Below, piece by piece: positions 50,871 to 62,945 of a DNA stretch of 64,000 bases; positions within the stretch are counted from its first letter, which is position 1, and every line of letters starts with the position of its first letter. A program made the translations under genes and the position numbers. Below the pieces are notes generated by a model. The model worked only from the letters and a program-made list of their open reading frames with translations, did not search any database and was not told where the DNA came from. Source of the DNA: Saccoglossus kowalevskii (taxonomy: Eukaryota; Hemichordata; Enteropneusta; Harrimaniidae); the NCBI RefSeq assembly GCF_000003605.2, contig NW_003129358.1:111863-175862 (forward strand), in the 5' to 3' direction.

Positions 50871-52997
50871 CTGATTGGATTCGTTTACGGTATGTACATT
50901 GTATGTACTTTTAGTAGCTTGGTCTCAACTGCGCATGCCCATACATTGAATGAGATTAGCTGAGTAAGTGGACAACACATTTTGTTTGGGCAATCACAAT
51001 TCCGATATTGAAATTGACTTCGTTCTTCGCATAGGTTCAACCATTTTTAAAAGAAGCAACAAAATAGAAACAAATTCCGAAACTATTCCCAAACTCACAT
51101 GAAAGACGCTAGATAGAAAGGCGAGTATATCTGAATAAAAGTGAATGAACGGCCAATGAAGCCCGATGAACACTCGGTGCGTGTCAACAACTGTCCAATC
51201 GGCTCATAGCAACTCCGAAAGTAGAGCAACAAACGTCGAATGAAAACTGATGAACACCGAGTTCGTACTGTAAAATACCGAGAGGGCAAAGGCCGGCGCC
51301 AAAAAAACACACTGAGAACGTCTGATGGGGACAAATGACTATCGAATGATGGCGAATTTCATCGATACATACATCATACATTAATTTGAAGAATGTTTTT
51401 TACAGAGTTAAGTTTGATTTGTTTTCCTTACATGCAACTTATACAAGTAATAACTGTCGAGTAAATCCTGTAATAAAGGTACTCCGATTACGAGCACGTC
51501 GTCTCAAAGGTTAAAAAAGTGTAGCCCCGGCAATGCGATAACGACGCAGTGAAATGAAAAAAAAGATAGGATTTATTACTACATTGAATAAATACTTAAC
51601 GTTAACAACGCTGTACTTCACATAATATAGGAGACCGTGATTTACCATGTAAAATTAAGAGATTTAATGGGATTCGATGAAATATTAATAAACTCATAAC
51701 CGGCATTCCCAGAATAGGACTTCAATTATAGAAAGCACAGCATGGATATTGAGCACTAAGAATCGTTTTATCACGATGCACACAACATTTATCGAACTTT
51801 GATTTAATTACGTTTGACATTTACGTCAAGTGTTTTACTTAGGATAGGATATAACCAAGCTAGAAGCATAATGCATGCCTACTTTTTTTTGTTTATCGGC
51901 GTTAAACTCGATATAGTGTGGGAATATTGTCACGTGACATACTTAACATTTAATTGCCATCTGCGAAATCTTATATTAAGCGTGACCTGAGTATATTGAC
52001 TGCAGTGAGTGCCTCACATGTCATAGTGTTTCATGAATATATGAAAATAAGAGATCCGTGTATCATCAATATTTCCAAACATTTGAAAATGTAAATGCAT
52101 TTTTTTGAATATTACGCACACGTGATTCAAAACGCATTCGCAATTGTGTGGTGCATATTTTGTCAACGTGATCGAATCTGGCATATGTTGTTGGTATGAC
52201 TAAAAATACTCGAGCGTCGTAAACTTTTGTCGTGGTTACGTGATGTTGATAGCAATGGAGACATGGAGACAGGCTGAACACGGTCTGGTACGAACAGTTG
52301 GTCATTAAGCGATATCGCGATCCCATTTTGTGTGGCTGTTCTTATTCTCATATCACAAGCTTGTCATAAATGATCAGCTTATTATAGAACCCTATCAACA
52401 ACGGAGTTATAACAGACGGAAACAAACGTCAGAGTAATGTAATTGACCCTTGGTATATATTCCTTGTTTTAAACTTTCCCCATTGTTCGACTTCGTCTCT
52501 GAATGAGACATTTCATCATTTCCCATTTCACGAAACGCAAGACAGAATAAGTGTGGAGCAGAATATGTATCTCGCGATTGCTGGGTAATATGTGAAAACA
52601 TTGTCGTGTTCTTAAAAACAATCTTCACTATTTTTGTTTAAACACGAGATATTAAATCAACATTTTGAAAATAAAAATAAAAAAGGGGGCATAGACCTAA
52701 TTTAAAAAATAAGACAGTTTCAGTAATTTGTCCCATGCTCATAAAATAATGGGCGATACGGCGATAGAAGTTCTCACGCGACAACTCCCGCGCGACCTGG
52801 CGTTCGGCCGAGGAAACTGCATAGATTTAACTTAAGCAATGAAGTATTGAGTTTAAACTTGCTACCTTACCGTTGAATGCACACATACAAATCAGACATT
52901 TTGTCATACTTAAGTTAACAAAATTCAGATTAAAGTAAATACCCTCGTCCAACTAATGATGTGTTAGTCTGATACCACGTGACGACGTCTGAGTAAT
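50871..52997. other. intergenic DNA, nothing recognised
   Basis: Short frames overlapping on the minus strand (51095-51381, 52066-52351). A CG-rich spot near 52750-52815 has no associated exon. Confidence 0.4.
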
Positions 52998-53143
52998 AGA
53001 CCTAAGACGTAAATGCCGGCTGTGATCATCGCGTCCACTGATCCAAATAAATAGATCAAGGCAATAGTGGACGCAATGGGGGGGGGGGCAGTCAAGTCTC
53101 GGGAATCTCTTGCTCCCCGCGTCAATTTGCGTCTAAAGCTATT
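52998..53143. mobile_element. small inverted-repeat element, possibly related to family B
   Basis: The left end (CCTAAGACGTAAATGCCGGC) resembles, in reverse complement, the family B border at 31450-31492 (CCTTAGGCGTAAATGACCGC). The right end read inward is CTTTAGACGCAAATTGACGC. An inner pair GCGTCCACTG...AATAGTGGACGC surrounds a short loop, followed by a G-homopolymer. Confidence 0.5.
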
Positions 53144-56100
53144 GTGTTATGTACTGCAATAGCATTATTTTTTACTGGCATTTAATCTCAAAATATTGCT
53201 ATTTGACCATGTTCCCCGGCTTTCTAAATCACAGAGTGCCCAGTCGGACAAGGAGTTATATTTGTAGCGGATTACACCCCGTGATTGATACAGGTTATCT
53301 CGAAGAAGAATGTTGCGTGCAGCGGACTTTCAGTTTTGACTTATTCCTCTCTCAGCATTAAAATGATTTCTGTCGTTTGCTTTCATGATAATAATAAACT
53401 TTCTTCCATTGACAGAATTGTAATTGCATATTATGCTTGCCCTTAATGCTTTCAAATTACTCTTATTACAAACCATGCACATTCCATTAACTATTCAAGA
53501 CAGGACGTTTGCTTGTTATAACGATCCTCTTATCGTTCACGAAAACCGGATTTCGTGACTTTCCTAATATTCAATTATTCGATATATGGACGCATTATTT
53601 TTTATGGAATTATAGGTCGGAAAGCAGTCGTCGTACAACCGTGAACCACACCGTGTCCCGAATCACTCAATTTAGTGGCTCCGAATTTAGCATATTTTAC
53701 AGCGACTTATTAACATACAGTAATTCAGCGGAAATATGTCGCTTCAGAGTGTCGCATTTTGACAGGATACATTTATTTACAAATTATTGTAACACATCAA
53801 CCAAATATTTCAAAATGATCGCAGCTCTGTGGCGTAGCCACTTTGTATCCTAAAACATGTAATGCTTCGTTTGGCTGCTGAGCTTTAATACAATGGTTAT
53901 TGTTTTCAATAATATGTACTCTTGCTTATGGGCAATTCAAAGTTGCCATTATTTAAGTTGATGTAATCCCAGTAGAGTTGTACGAATCATACCTACGAAC
54001 CAGTCGGGGAACTGCTGTCATACGCTTGATCACGGACGATGGGACATTCTCGGTATAGAGAAACGACACAGCATTGTATATATATCAATAGTTTTACCCG
54101 GTAAATGTTTTTTGTTGTTAAATATCCCGCATTTTGTGCTTGTTTACAAGAGCGGCAAATCTGATTGTGTAAACTCTGAACGTAGTACGGTACCATATCA
54201 CATTTGATGATAATATGGAATTTATGAAATGTGTATCGCTACATTGTGACGTTCACGTATAAGATAACGTTATACAGATATGCATTTATATACATCAGTT
54301 ATAAACAAGGTTGCTCTTTCTAAGAATCGATTACTCCCGTCACTTTTTTTCGAATACTAGTATTTAATCTGGAAGTCACTACCACGTAAACTGTGGAGGT
54401 AGCAACAACTTACCCTGACATACACCGTGAAATAAAATCAACATCACCAGTTGTACTGAGGTGAGTTTTATATTTCAGTAAAAAGTGTGCATAGGAATGT
54501 TATTTGTTAGGTCTAGCGATTGTTCTGCTAAATGTGAGCAGCATTATCAACTATCCGACATCGGAATGAAGAATGGCTTACTCATAATGCAGAACTTGTA
54601 TTCACATGTCGCAGATATAAATAATTTTTTTAATTAAAAGTTCAATGTGTTCTTTTTCAAAGACAGTTTATATTGATCAGCGGAAATTAAACATCACTAT
54701 CTTCATTAGAACATTAACAGAGTTGATTGAAAAGGAAAAAAAAATGAGCATTGTATAGATTCATTTCCAATGACTGAAATATTTCACTTCGTTATGAATC
54801 TTATGATTTTTATCTGAACTGAAATACGTCAGCAAATGTGTTACCAATAAACATCGCATACACTATCCAAAGCAATAGCACGAGTTTTTCTTTCTCTTTT
54901 CAATTATTTAAATCTGTAAAATATAACACAATATGTTTTCGCTATTGACAAGTACAAACTTAATTGATATTTATGAAATGAACTTCAACATTCGACAAAA
55001 TCGGACATGTCGCGACGCCGCTCTTGAACTAGAAATAGCAAAAACACAAAGAGAAGCAAATGAAACATTTCTAGATTACTTGTTCTACAAGAAATTCGTG
55101 TAATGAATTGTTTTGTAAACCCTCCAGATAGTAAATGGTGGGGGCTGTTACATTATTCTTTTTCAACACCACCCACCTCTCACCTCAGGTAAAGCGGGAT
55201 CCACGTGATTTTGTGAATGAATGCATCAGTCGAGTATTAGGCTACTAATGCGGCGGCTGTTCTAAATAACGCCGCAGACGACAACGAGTTACTGGCGGAT
55301 TCCCAATAACAGAAGCTAATCCTGTCACGAGTCGCCTGGAATTAAAACACTCTTCTACCAGTCCACATTTAAATTGGATCGTGCACCAATTAGCATAACT
55401 CATGGTGATTTGTCAATAAGAGAGTGGCGATATCTGAGATGTGATAATCCCCACGTTCTTGAAAACGTGTAATATCGCTCAACACGATCCCCGAGGAATC
55501 TTAAAACACTCCTTAAGCACTTGCTATGATGTCATATCGTGTTACCAAATAACTGACACGATGGCTCAAAAAATGGAGACGTACCATGAATTGTTTATAG
55601 TATACGAGGAGTTACAGGTTGAATGACTCTCACAATGACGTCTCGTATTGAACTCACACCATGGATTCGATTGGTCTGCTGCTGACTACTTATTAGCAAA
55701 TAGCTTATCACCAATTAAACCGAATGTGTTGAAATTATGCTTATACCGCACAGAAACATAGATAATATCACAACAAATGTTATGAACTCACATAGAAATG
55801 TCATTTAAAAACCCCAAACTATTGTGAGCAATATAATATCTGTACATTTATTAAGATAAACAACCGACAATTAACAAATACCTTTTGCGCTTTGCAAGTT
55901 CCCGGCTTCCATTACGCCACTGCAGGTTTTAACCGCAATGGGCGTCGAGAACCAGCGAAGTTTGTAGCTGGCGACTGGTGGCGTCACGCTTACTCGTGAT
56001 TGAAACAGTTTCAAAAAAATATTATCAATGTGAAACAAAACGAGTATGGGCTTCTGAAGCCAAAACAGCAAATAATATTATTATCGAAGAACAACATCTA

Positions 56101-56175
56101 TACACTGTTTATAAATAGAAGATTCTGTTTGTGGTATTTGGAAAAAATTAAACAAGTTTATACAGCTAATAAATT
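53144..56175. other. intergenic DNA, nothing recognised
   Basis: The 114-codon frame at 53509-53853 plus shows no family or motif and is taken as chance. Confidence 0.45.
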
Positions 56176-56201
56176 ATGATATAATATGATATGATATGAT
56201 A
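56176..56201. repeat. (GATAT)n-like short tandem repeat
   Basis: The pentamer ATGAT or its variant is repeated four to five times. Confidence 0.8.
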
Positions 56202-56221
56202 CCTCATTGTAATGCGAACAG

Positions 56222-56420
56222 GCGGGAAGGATAGGCGATTACACAAGAGGAGTGACAGCATGGGCGCCGCGGGAAACGACGGTAACGCGCCAAAGGGTTC
56301 TCTCGGATCACGGAATAACGCGAGTAGGTGGATAATGTAGAGGTGGGATATTCGAGAAGAGTTGCCGGCGGATGTTTAAGCAGTATTCGGGTTACAGGCT
56401 AACACTGGACGCGGGGGACT
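56222..56420. other. CpG-rich island with a short ATG-started frame
   Basis: This 200-bp patch is markedly richer in G, C and CpG than the surrounding DNA. It contains an ATG at 56260 opening 26 codons that begin M-G-A-A-G-N-D-G and stop at 56338-56340. An N-terminal exon, a 5' UTR/promoter island or an eroded GC-rich repeat are all possible. A weak donor-like GTAGGT lies at about 56323. Nothing recognisable follows. Confidence 0.3.
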
Positions 56421-59400
56421 GTCACGATTAGATAATTCTTTTCGTAACTGCCAATATAATTGGAATATTACGATTTACTATATTTCTAATCAGATTACAG
56501 ACGTATTGCAGTTCTTATAACGCCTCGCGGTTCTTTCTTTATCTTTTTCTCGTTTATAATACTTTTATTTTCTTGGACGATTTAATTTATTGCTTAGATC
56601 TATATAGAACTGCGGCGCGTAGTGTGGTACACCGACGGTCATAAATATACATTTCCCGAATCAGCGCTCATTTGTAAACTACTGCGATTTTAACTGCTTT
56701 CTGAACGCGCCAAAATTGAGGTTTTATATTGTGTAATTTCTGTGAATTTTCACTTCATTACTTTGTTTATTCTGGGTCACTTGGGACAAAATTCATCATT
56801 AGCTACAGGTCCTGGTTATTTATACAACAAGTACACAGGTGTATTTGGTGAAAGGTGGTGAAAGTTGAACTGCTGCAATGGAAAGTCAAATGAAACTACT
56901 TAGAAGGGTTTTAGTTTGTTTACATGTAAAGGCGAAAACTAGTCTCGTAAAAATATGAAAAACATGCTTCCACATTCGTCACATTGCCTACTTTTGATAC
57001 GCAAAACATGGCTCAATAATTTTACAGACCTCGTACAGTGTGACGTTTAATACGAACACGTGTTTGAAAGTCGACATCATATCAACAAGCCGGCGTGATT
57101 ATGCACTAAATACAACGCTTCTGTAGAATTTGTCGGTGCGATCGTAACATGGTCTCTCTGATGTCATAGTGAGTTCGAAGTCCTAGTATTACGCTACGAG
57201 TAAAAACGTTTAATTTTGTATTGGGGTATTACAAATTGAGCCGTTAGTTCACCGGAGAAAGAATTGCGTTTACTACTGACATATTTCCCGTTTAGTAAAA
57301 GTGTTGTTAGACTGTGATTAAATGAAGATACATTCAATTCACGCCATGTGTGTCGGTTTAAAGATATACAGCTATATGTATGAGTAGACCAATAGAAACT
57401 CTATAAGGGCATATGTTATGGTTCTAAGGGGCGTGCTATCCCGACTGGTAACTGACACAGAGTTGAACTGTGATACAAGTGCCGCAACCATCACATATTT
57501 GTAACTGATCAAAGTAATTTACGAGCAGATATAAGAACGTGGTTTAAACATTAACGTCTACATTTTTCACTCTCTGTTGTCTTAAGGCACATGTCTATTA
57601 TATTATAAATGTTCTTAAATTATTTTACTTTGTGTTGTACATCATAAAACTAATAGAACGTACACACTAATGATTTATACGCAGTTTTAGATCGGAGTAT
57701 CTGTGCATATGTGTCCTTAAACATATTCAATGTGGTCAAAGAAATAAATGCTATAGATAGTACACTTACTCTCAATGTGCATCTTGAAAACGTCTTGCTT
57801 CGATCGACAAACTTTCTATCTCGCAGCCGGATTGCTTGCACGCGTCCCGGTGGATTAGCTCTTTTACGCGTAATCGTCGATTGTTGAAATCAACAGCCGC
57901 TGTCACTTGAAAATAAAATGTTCATATATTCTGTTATTTTGTAAGTAGTGAATTCAGATGCGAGTTGGTGTCAGCGATCTGTCTTCGGTAGCACAGTTTC
58001 TCAGCAGGGAAGTTGTCCCAAGCGATGATTTCAGATATGTCAAGTGAAGGCATCAAGCATCATGAGTAGCTCACGTCCACTCCGATTCAGTGTGATGTGA
58101 TGTCACGTGGAGAGCACATCCGCATCCCTCTATATTTTCTCCAGTTCGTGGAGGTATGCTACTCGTCGGCAGAAACCATTACTCTACAAAGGGGGTTTTT
58201 AGTATAGAGGTGCTTGGTACGCAGACGACAACTAACGCTTGTATTCTGAATGTGATGCGGTAACGGTAACCCCGTAACAGATGAAACCTAGCTAAGAGGC
58301 GGTGGTCGTCCACAGCGATCGTTCGAATTTCGTAGCACCATGGGACCGTATAATGCGACGAGGCGCGTGGACCAACGTTCTCTACATCGTGGTATATTTT
58401 CTTTTTCAATTATAAACACTTTGATAGAAATCATGTTGAAGTAATTAATTTAATACCAGGATCACTGCGAAATAAATTCATTAACTTTATCGGCATGACG
58501 TTCCGCCGCAGGTAAAAAGTGCGTCAACACAACAACAAAGATTTCTATATTCCAATTGCGTTGTTTGATACTTGACCACGGCGTCAACAAAACATAAGAC
58601 GTGCACTTAGTGATTTGTGGCGGGAAATGTAAATGTTAAAGCCGACTAAATACACTCGCGTTGTTTTTGAAATGAACTTTTTGAGGCGAAAAGACTGTAT
58701 CCTTGCGCAATCGCTCCACCCTTTTGTTTCCTGACAAAGACAAATAAACGATTCCCGTCCGTCGTTATATGTTCAATTATGCTTAATAATGTATCTCCGT
58801 ATCACGTGATTTGTGTCGGGAGTACATCGCTAAACTCAATATCTTGTCCATCATCGTTCGCAGACAATCGTGTTATAATCACTGAAAAAATAATTCACAC
58901 ATAAACTTTGAAGATTGGTGTGAGATTTGAAGTAACACGAAATCCTGTAACAAGATAGTATTAACAGTTTGTTCAAAGTTATAAGGCAGAATTCGTTTTG
59001 AAATGAACTTCGGTCACGTGTATGTGACGTAAGACAACGAATCGCTGCTACACACGGTTTGCATAATTGCACCCAATAAAAACTCAACTGTTGAGAACAT
59101 CCCTATCCGTTTTCATTGTATACATTTGAAGTCATACCCATAAGGCAGCGCGGCCAAACGATACTTAACGCCACGCATACCCACAAGACATTGCTCCACT
59201 AGTGTTCAAGGAAAAAAGTCGAAAAAAAGGAAAAAGTACAATTGAAAAAAAAACATCCGTGTCCTCAACTTGTAAAGAATGGATAATTTCACATGTAGAG
59301 GGCGCCAATTTGTTGGGTGAATGATATGTACATTAAACAAGCATATTATTGTTAATGTTCTTTGGAACAGAGAACAATTTAAACCTATCCTAACGACAAT

Positions 59401-59962
59401 GGTCGTAGTGTTTATTCTACGATGCACACACGTAACTAACGCGTATTTTGGAGTTTGTTATTTATTTATTTTTTCAAGCCGCCGTAAATAATCCCGATTA
59501 ATGGAATTCTCTCTGGTTCACTCCTCTTACATCCTGTCGTAAGATAATAATTGTTATGTATTTGGATTTCCGGTTGACACCCACATGACTGGGAATTACG
59601 TCTTGCGGGCGTAGTGTGCATGTTCAACAAATTGTGTAGCATGATAGTAGTGTGGTTGTCTGCCGACGCCTTCGGTGACGGAGATAGGGGTGTCGACTAG
59701 CCGTGGGTGCATGCATGTACTTGGGCTAGTTTGGAATGCGCGGGAATCTCATTTCGTCACAACAATCTTCCTAAAACATTAAACAGAACATTAGTAGAAA
59801 TACAGTCTCGAAATATCACTGAAAACAAAGTCTATATTTAATAAATGATTCCTATATACCTATATACATAATCGACCTCCGTCTACCGTTCTACTGAATC
59901 CTTTACAAATAACACAGACAACAGTCATACAATTGAAGTTAAAAATCACTTGCCGCATACCA
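56421..59962. other. intergenic DNA, nothing recognised
   Basis: Short frames only (57650-57841, 58179-58409, 59206-59427 minus), none with recognisable motifs. Confidence 0.45.
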
Positions 59963-60096
59963 ACGAGTACAAACTGAGACGTTACTTTAACTTTGTATAT
60001 TTTTGGGGGGATTTGAAGGTATTGAAAGAGTCACCGTCGGTAATTAGTGCACGTTGTGTCCAGGTCAAAACTCGTGCGACGACCACCGCCCTTTAA
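59963..60096. mobile_element. TTAA-bordered MITE, family C, copy 2 (5' truncated)
   Basis: It shares GAGTACAAACTGAGACGTTA (59965-59984) and the following diverged block with the copy at 434-631. It keeps the right terminus, GCGACGACCACCGCCCT, then TTAA at 60093-60096. The left terminus is missing, complementary to the other copy, which lacks the right one. Confidence 0.75.
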
Positions 60097-61307
60097 CACA
60101 GCGCAAATAAATAGGAGTATCTAGGTGACCGGCCGTGAGAAATATATAGATTGCTGATGTGTTTTTTTGTAATATATGAATAAATAATATTTTTTAAAAG
60201 ACGGAGTATACCTTGTGAATACATATCATTTGTATAATGATAACACGCTTTATATCGCAATTTGTTTCTTTAATATCTCAATATTTAATAATTTCACATC
60301 AAAGGATCGTGTTAATATGATACATTTGGTTTATTAAGCAGCAGGAAGTACGTAATTACAGAATGCAATTTGATATCTTTCATATAGTATAGTATATGAG
60401 AACATAATTCTTAATAAAAAACAGATCATACATTTGGTATCTCCGTTGCGGCTCCTATATTATTGATTGTAAATGTTTCATTACATTCCGTGGGTCATAG
60501 GTACTCTCAAACCATTTATACAGACCAGTTTCCCGAATGACCTGAAACTCAATCCGGCTTGAATTCCTCCAGACGTATGTCTGAATTCGGAAGTTTCATT
60601 AGCGGGTTTTATAATTTGAAATTAATCATGTAATTTCGTGCGTTCAATAATTCAGATTCCTGTTAAGAATACAGAACTATGTCTATTATGCACGATGTCT
60701 ATTATGCACGCGTTCGAGCGTTGATGGCGCGTAGAACGTGCTTTTAAATTTGATTGGAAAATTATTAACATACAGCAAATTTATACGCGCCATAAAGAAT
60801 TACTAACAATTAGTTTATTATGCAAATTATGCAAATTAATATGGATGTTACAAAGTGTATTTGTTGTACACAGGAATGAATATCTTCCTAGATAACTGAT
60901 CAACATTTTGGTGTATAACTAAAGTGGTTACACATGTATGTTGATACAGCTGCATGTGTACGTACGTATCCTGCGCATGTCTTGTCACTAAATGGATTAA
61001 TGATTTGCTACCCGGACGCGTTTGTGCTTGCACCCGGTGTCATTTTATATAAGTATATATCAGTCTGCATAAACAGGTGAAATATGAAACGGCAACCCAC
61101 CCCATTTCTGAACAAACATCCCATCAACCGATTTGTGAAACTGTTGCAACTTATTTTCTTGTTTTCACATATGATTCCGCGCTCGTGATTTGTTAAAGGT
61201 TAGGGTGTTCTGACTTTGGTCACAGGAGACAAAAGTTTTCAGAAATCCGCCCTAAGTTCACAAGCGTTGTTTTGTTTTGCTTTTTTACCTGATCACGTGT
61301 GATTTGT
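60097..61307. other. intergenic DNA with short tandem motifs
   Basis: A direct repeat TGTCTATTATGCACG occurs twice near 60678-60710. Two overlapping-phase octamer motifs ATGCAAAT lie at 60820-60827 and 60829-60836. No gene. Confidence 0.45.
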
Positions 61308-61520
61308 AATTTGTATCATTAATATCATCCTCCGAATAGTGTGTATTTATTCAAGTACAAATAACAGGATTGGTTTAGTATTTTGGCAAAATTGAGTTTT
61401 TTTTAACATTCCTTAGTTAGAAGTAGAGATATTTATCAAATGATCTGAAATCGTTAGTCTTTCACCCTTATAACATATAGCAGCTATTTAAAATTCGTCT
61501 CTATGGCATTGACCTCTTTA
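61308..61520 (+). repeat. diverged direct repeat, copy 1
   Basis: Blocks in the same order as 62243-62432: GTGATTTGTA, GTGT(G)TTTATTC.AGTAC, TAGTATTTTG.CAAAATTGAG, GTTA.TCT.TCA, ACATATA and GTCTCT. Divergence is large, so it is an old duplication or an unknown interspersed repeat. Confidence 0.7.
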
Positions 61521-62242
61521 TCTGATGTACGATTATCGGAGCCAATGATCCAATTGCATGTTGTGTGAAACTGGCGAGTAAGGTTATAGAGCAGTGCCAA
61601 TATATGTTTACCAGAATTACTCAATGTACCCCCAGACCACTGCCATACTTAACAAACTATGTGTCCTGATTAATTAACCAAGTTCATATATATCCTGTGT
61701 ACCTATTCGTCTTCATTAAAATTAAATTATCTTAAGTTTAATTTAAAAAAAAGTATTTACTACTAATAATAAGCAATACATTATTATTTACTTATTGTAC
61801 AGTGCCGTAATGCCTGGAAACAAACTATATTAGACATTCAGTTTGATTTTATGCAAGTGTTATTTCTTATTAACAGAATATGTCAAAATTGTACGTAACA
61901 TTGTGGTGGCGTATATTAATTAATCCTTTGAGTGTTAAAGTATACTGTTGTAATCCTTCACAAAGAAAACACAGAGTCGGCAAATGCTCCCCTGAAAATG
62001 AAGAAAGGTTTCCCTAATTCATACGGTAATCCTAAACATATACAATATTTGCATATCTATAGGGGTATTTCATCATTTAATGATGCACAAAAGAAGGAAA
62101 AAGGTCACAACGTTTTTAAGCCGTCGGGTTTTCAACCGACGTTCTAAACAGAAAAGTGACTACGGATGTAATCGTTGTAAACTTTTTGAGAAAAAAATAT
62201 CGATGATGGTTATTTTCGAATTTATGGATGACAATTACGTAA
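61521..62242. other. spacer between the two direct repeats
   Basis: AT-rich; the 71- and 78-codon overlapping frames at 61932-62316 have no recognisable family. Confidence 0.4.
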
Positions 62243-62432
62243 GATTCGTGATTTGTATTTCGCCCTTCGCCTCGTCAGTGTTTATTCGAGTACATATGAC
62301 CTGCCTAGTATTTTGACAAAATTGAGTCATATCTTACAATCAACAAATAATGATCGATAATTGTTAATCTATCATCTTTAAGACATATACGAGTGATATA
62401 AGACCGTCTCTGGGACGTTGGTCTCTCTAACC
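62243..62432 (+). repeat. diverged direct repeat, copy 2
   Basis: Second copy of the unit at 61308-61520, about 930 bp downstream and in the same orientation. The strongest shared block is TAGTATTTTG(G/A)CAAAATTGAG. Confidence 0.7.
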
Positions 62433-62945
62433 AAGAAAAGGAGTTTAACGGGTTTATGCCAGCTACAAATTACAGTAAATAAGAAAGAAAGTCGCGTTCT
62501 CTTCACTGTAACAACATTTATGATTGCCTATGTGCTATTTTTCGAATATATTTATTGTGCTCATTTTCGGTGGTCGAAGATATTGGCACTTGTCGATGAC
62601 CTCATAAAGGTTATCAAAGTATTGAGTTGGTTGTTACAACTCTATTTTTTAGTCGAAATAGTCGTGTGAAGTTGCCTAGTTTTATTTTTAATCGATACCA
62701 TGCTCTACTTGTCGGAAAATATTTCCCGGAAACACTTTGTATAGTGTCTTTCTTTATCGTATCCTATAAATTGCGCCCTTTAGCGACGAATCGGACCATG
62801 ACGTCAACGTTACGTACATTAGAAGTAATACTGTAGAATTAAACTCTACTGTAATTCATTACCCGAGTCTAAAAATGTGCATGTTTTTTGGCGAGTAGTC
62901 CGTATTTTAATCAATTATACATCAATACCAATATACAAGTTATAA
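62433..62945. other. unassigned DNA left of the LINE
   Basis: A full LINE should have its endonuclease here, but I recognise none of it. Either the copy is 5' truncated near 62900 or the domain has decayed. A TAA at 62943-62945 closes the LINE frame on the left. Confidence 0.45.

Noticed and set aside
53509-53853. 114-codon plus-strand frame
   Set aside because: Aromatic- and serine-rich as expected for translated AT-rich DNA, with no motif.
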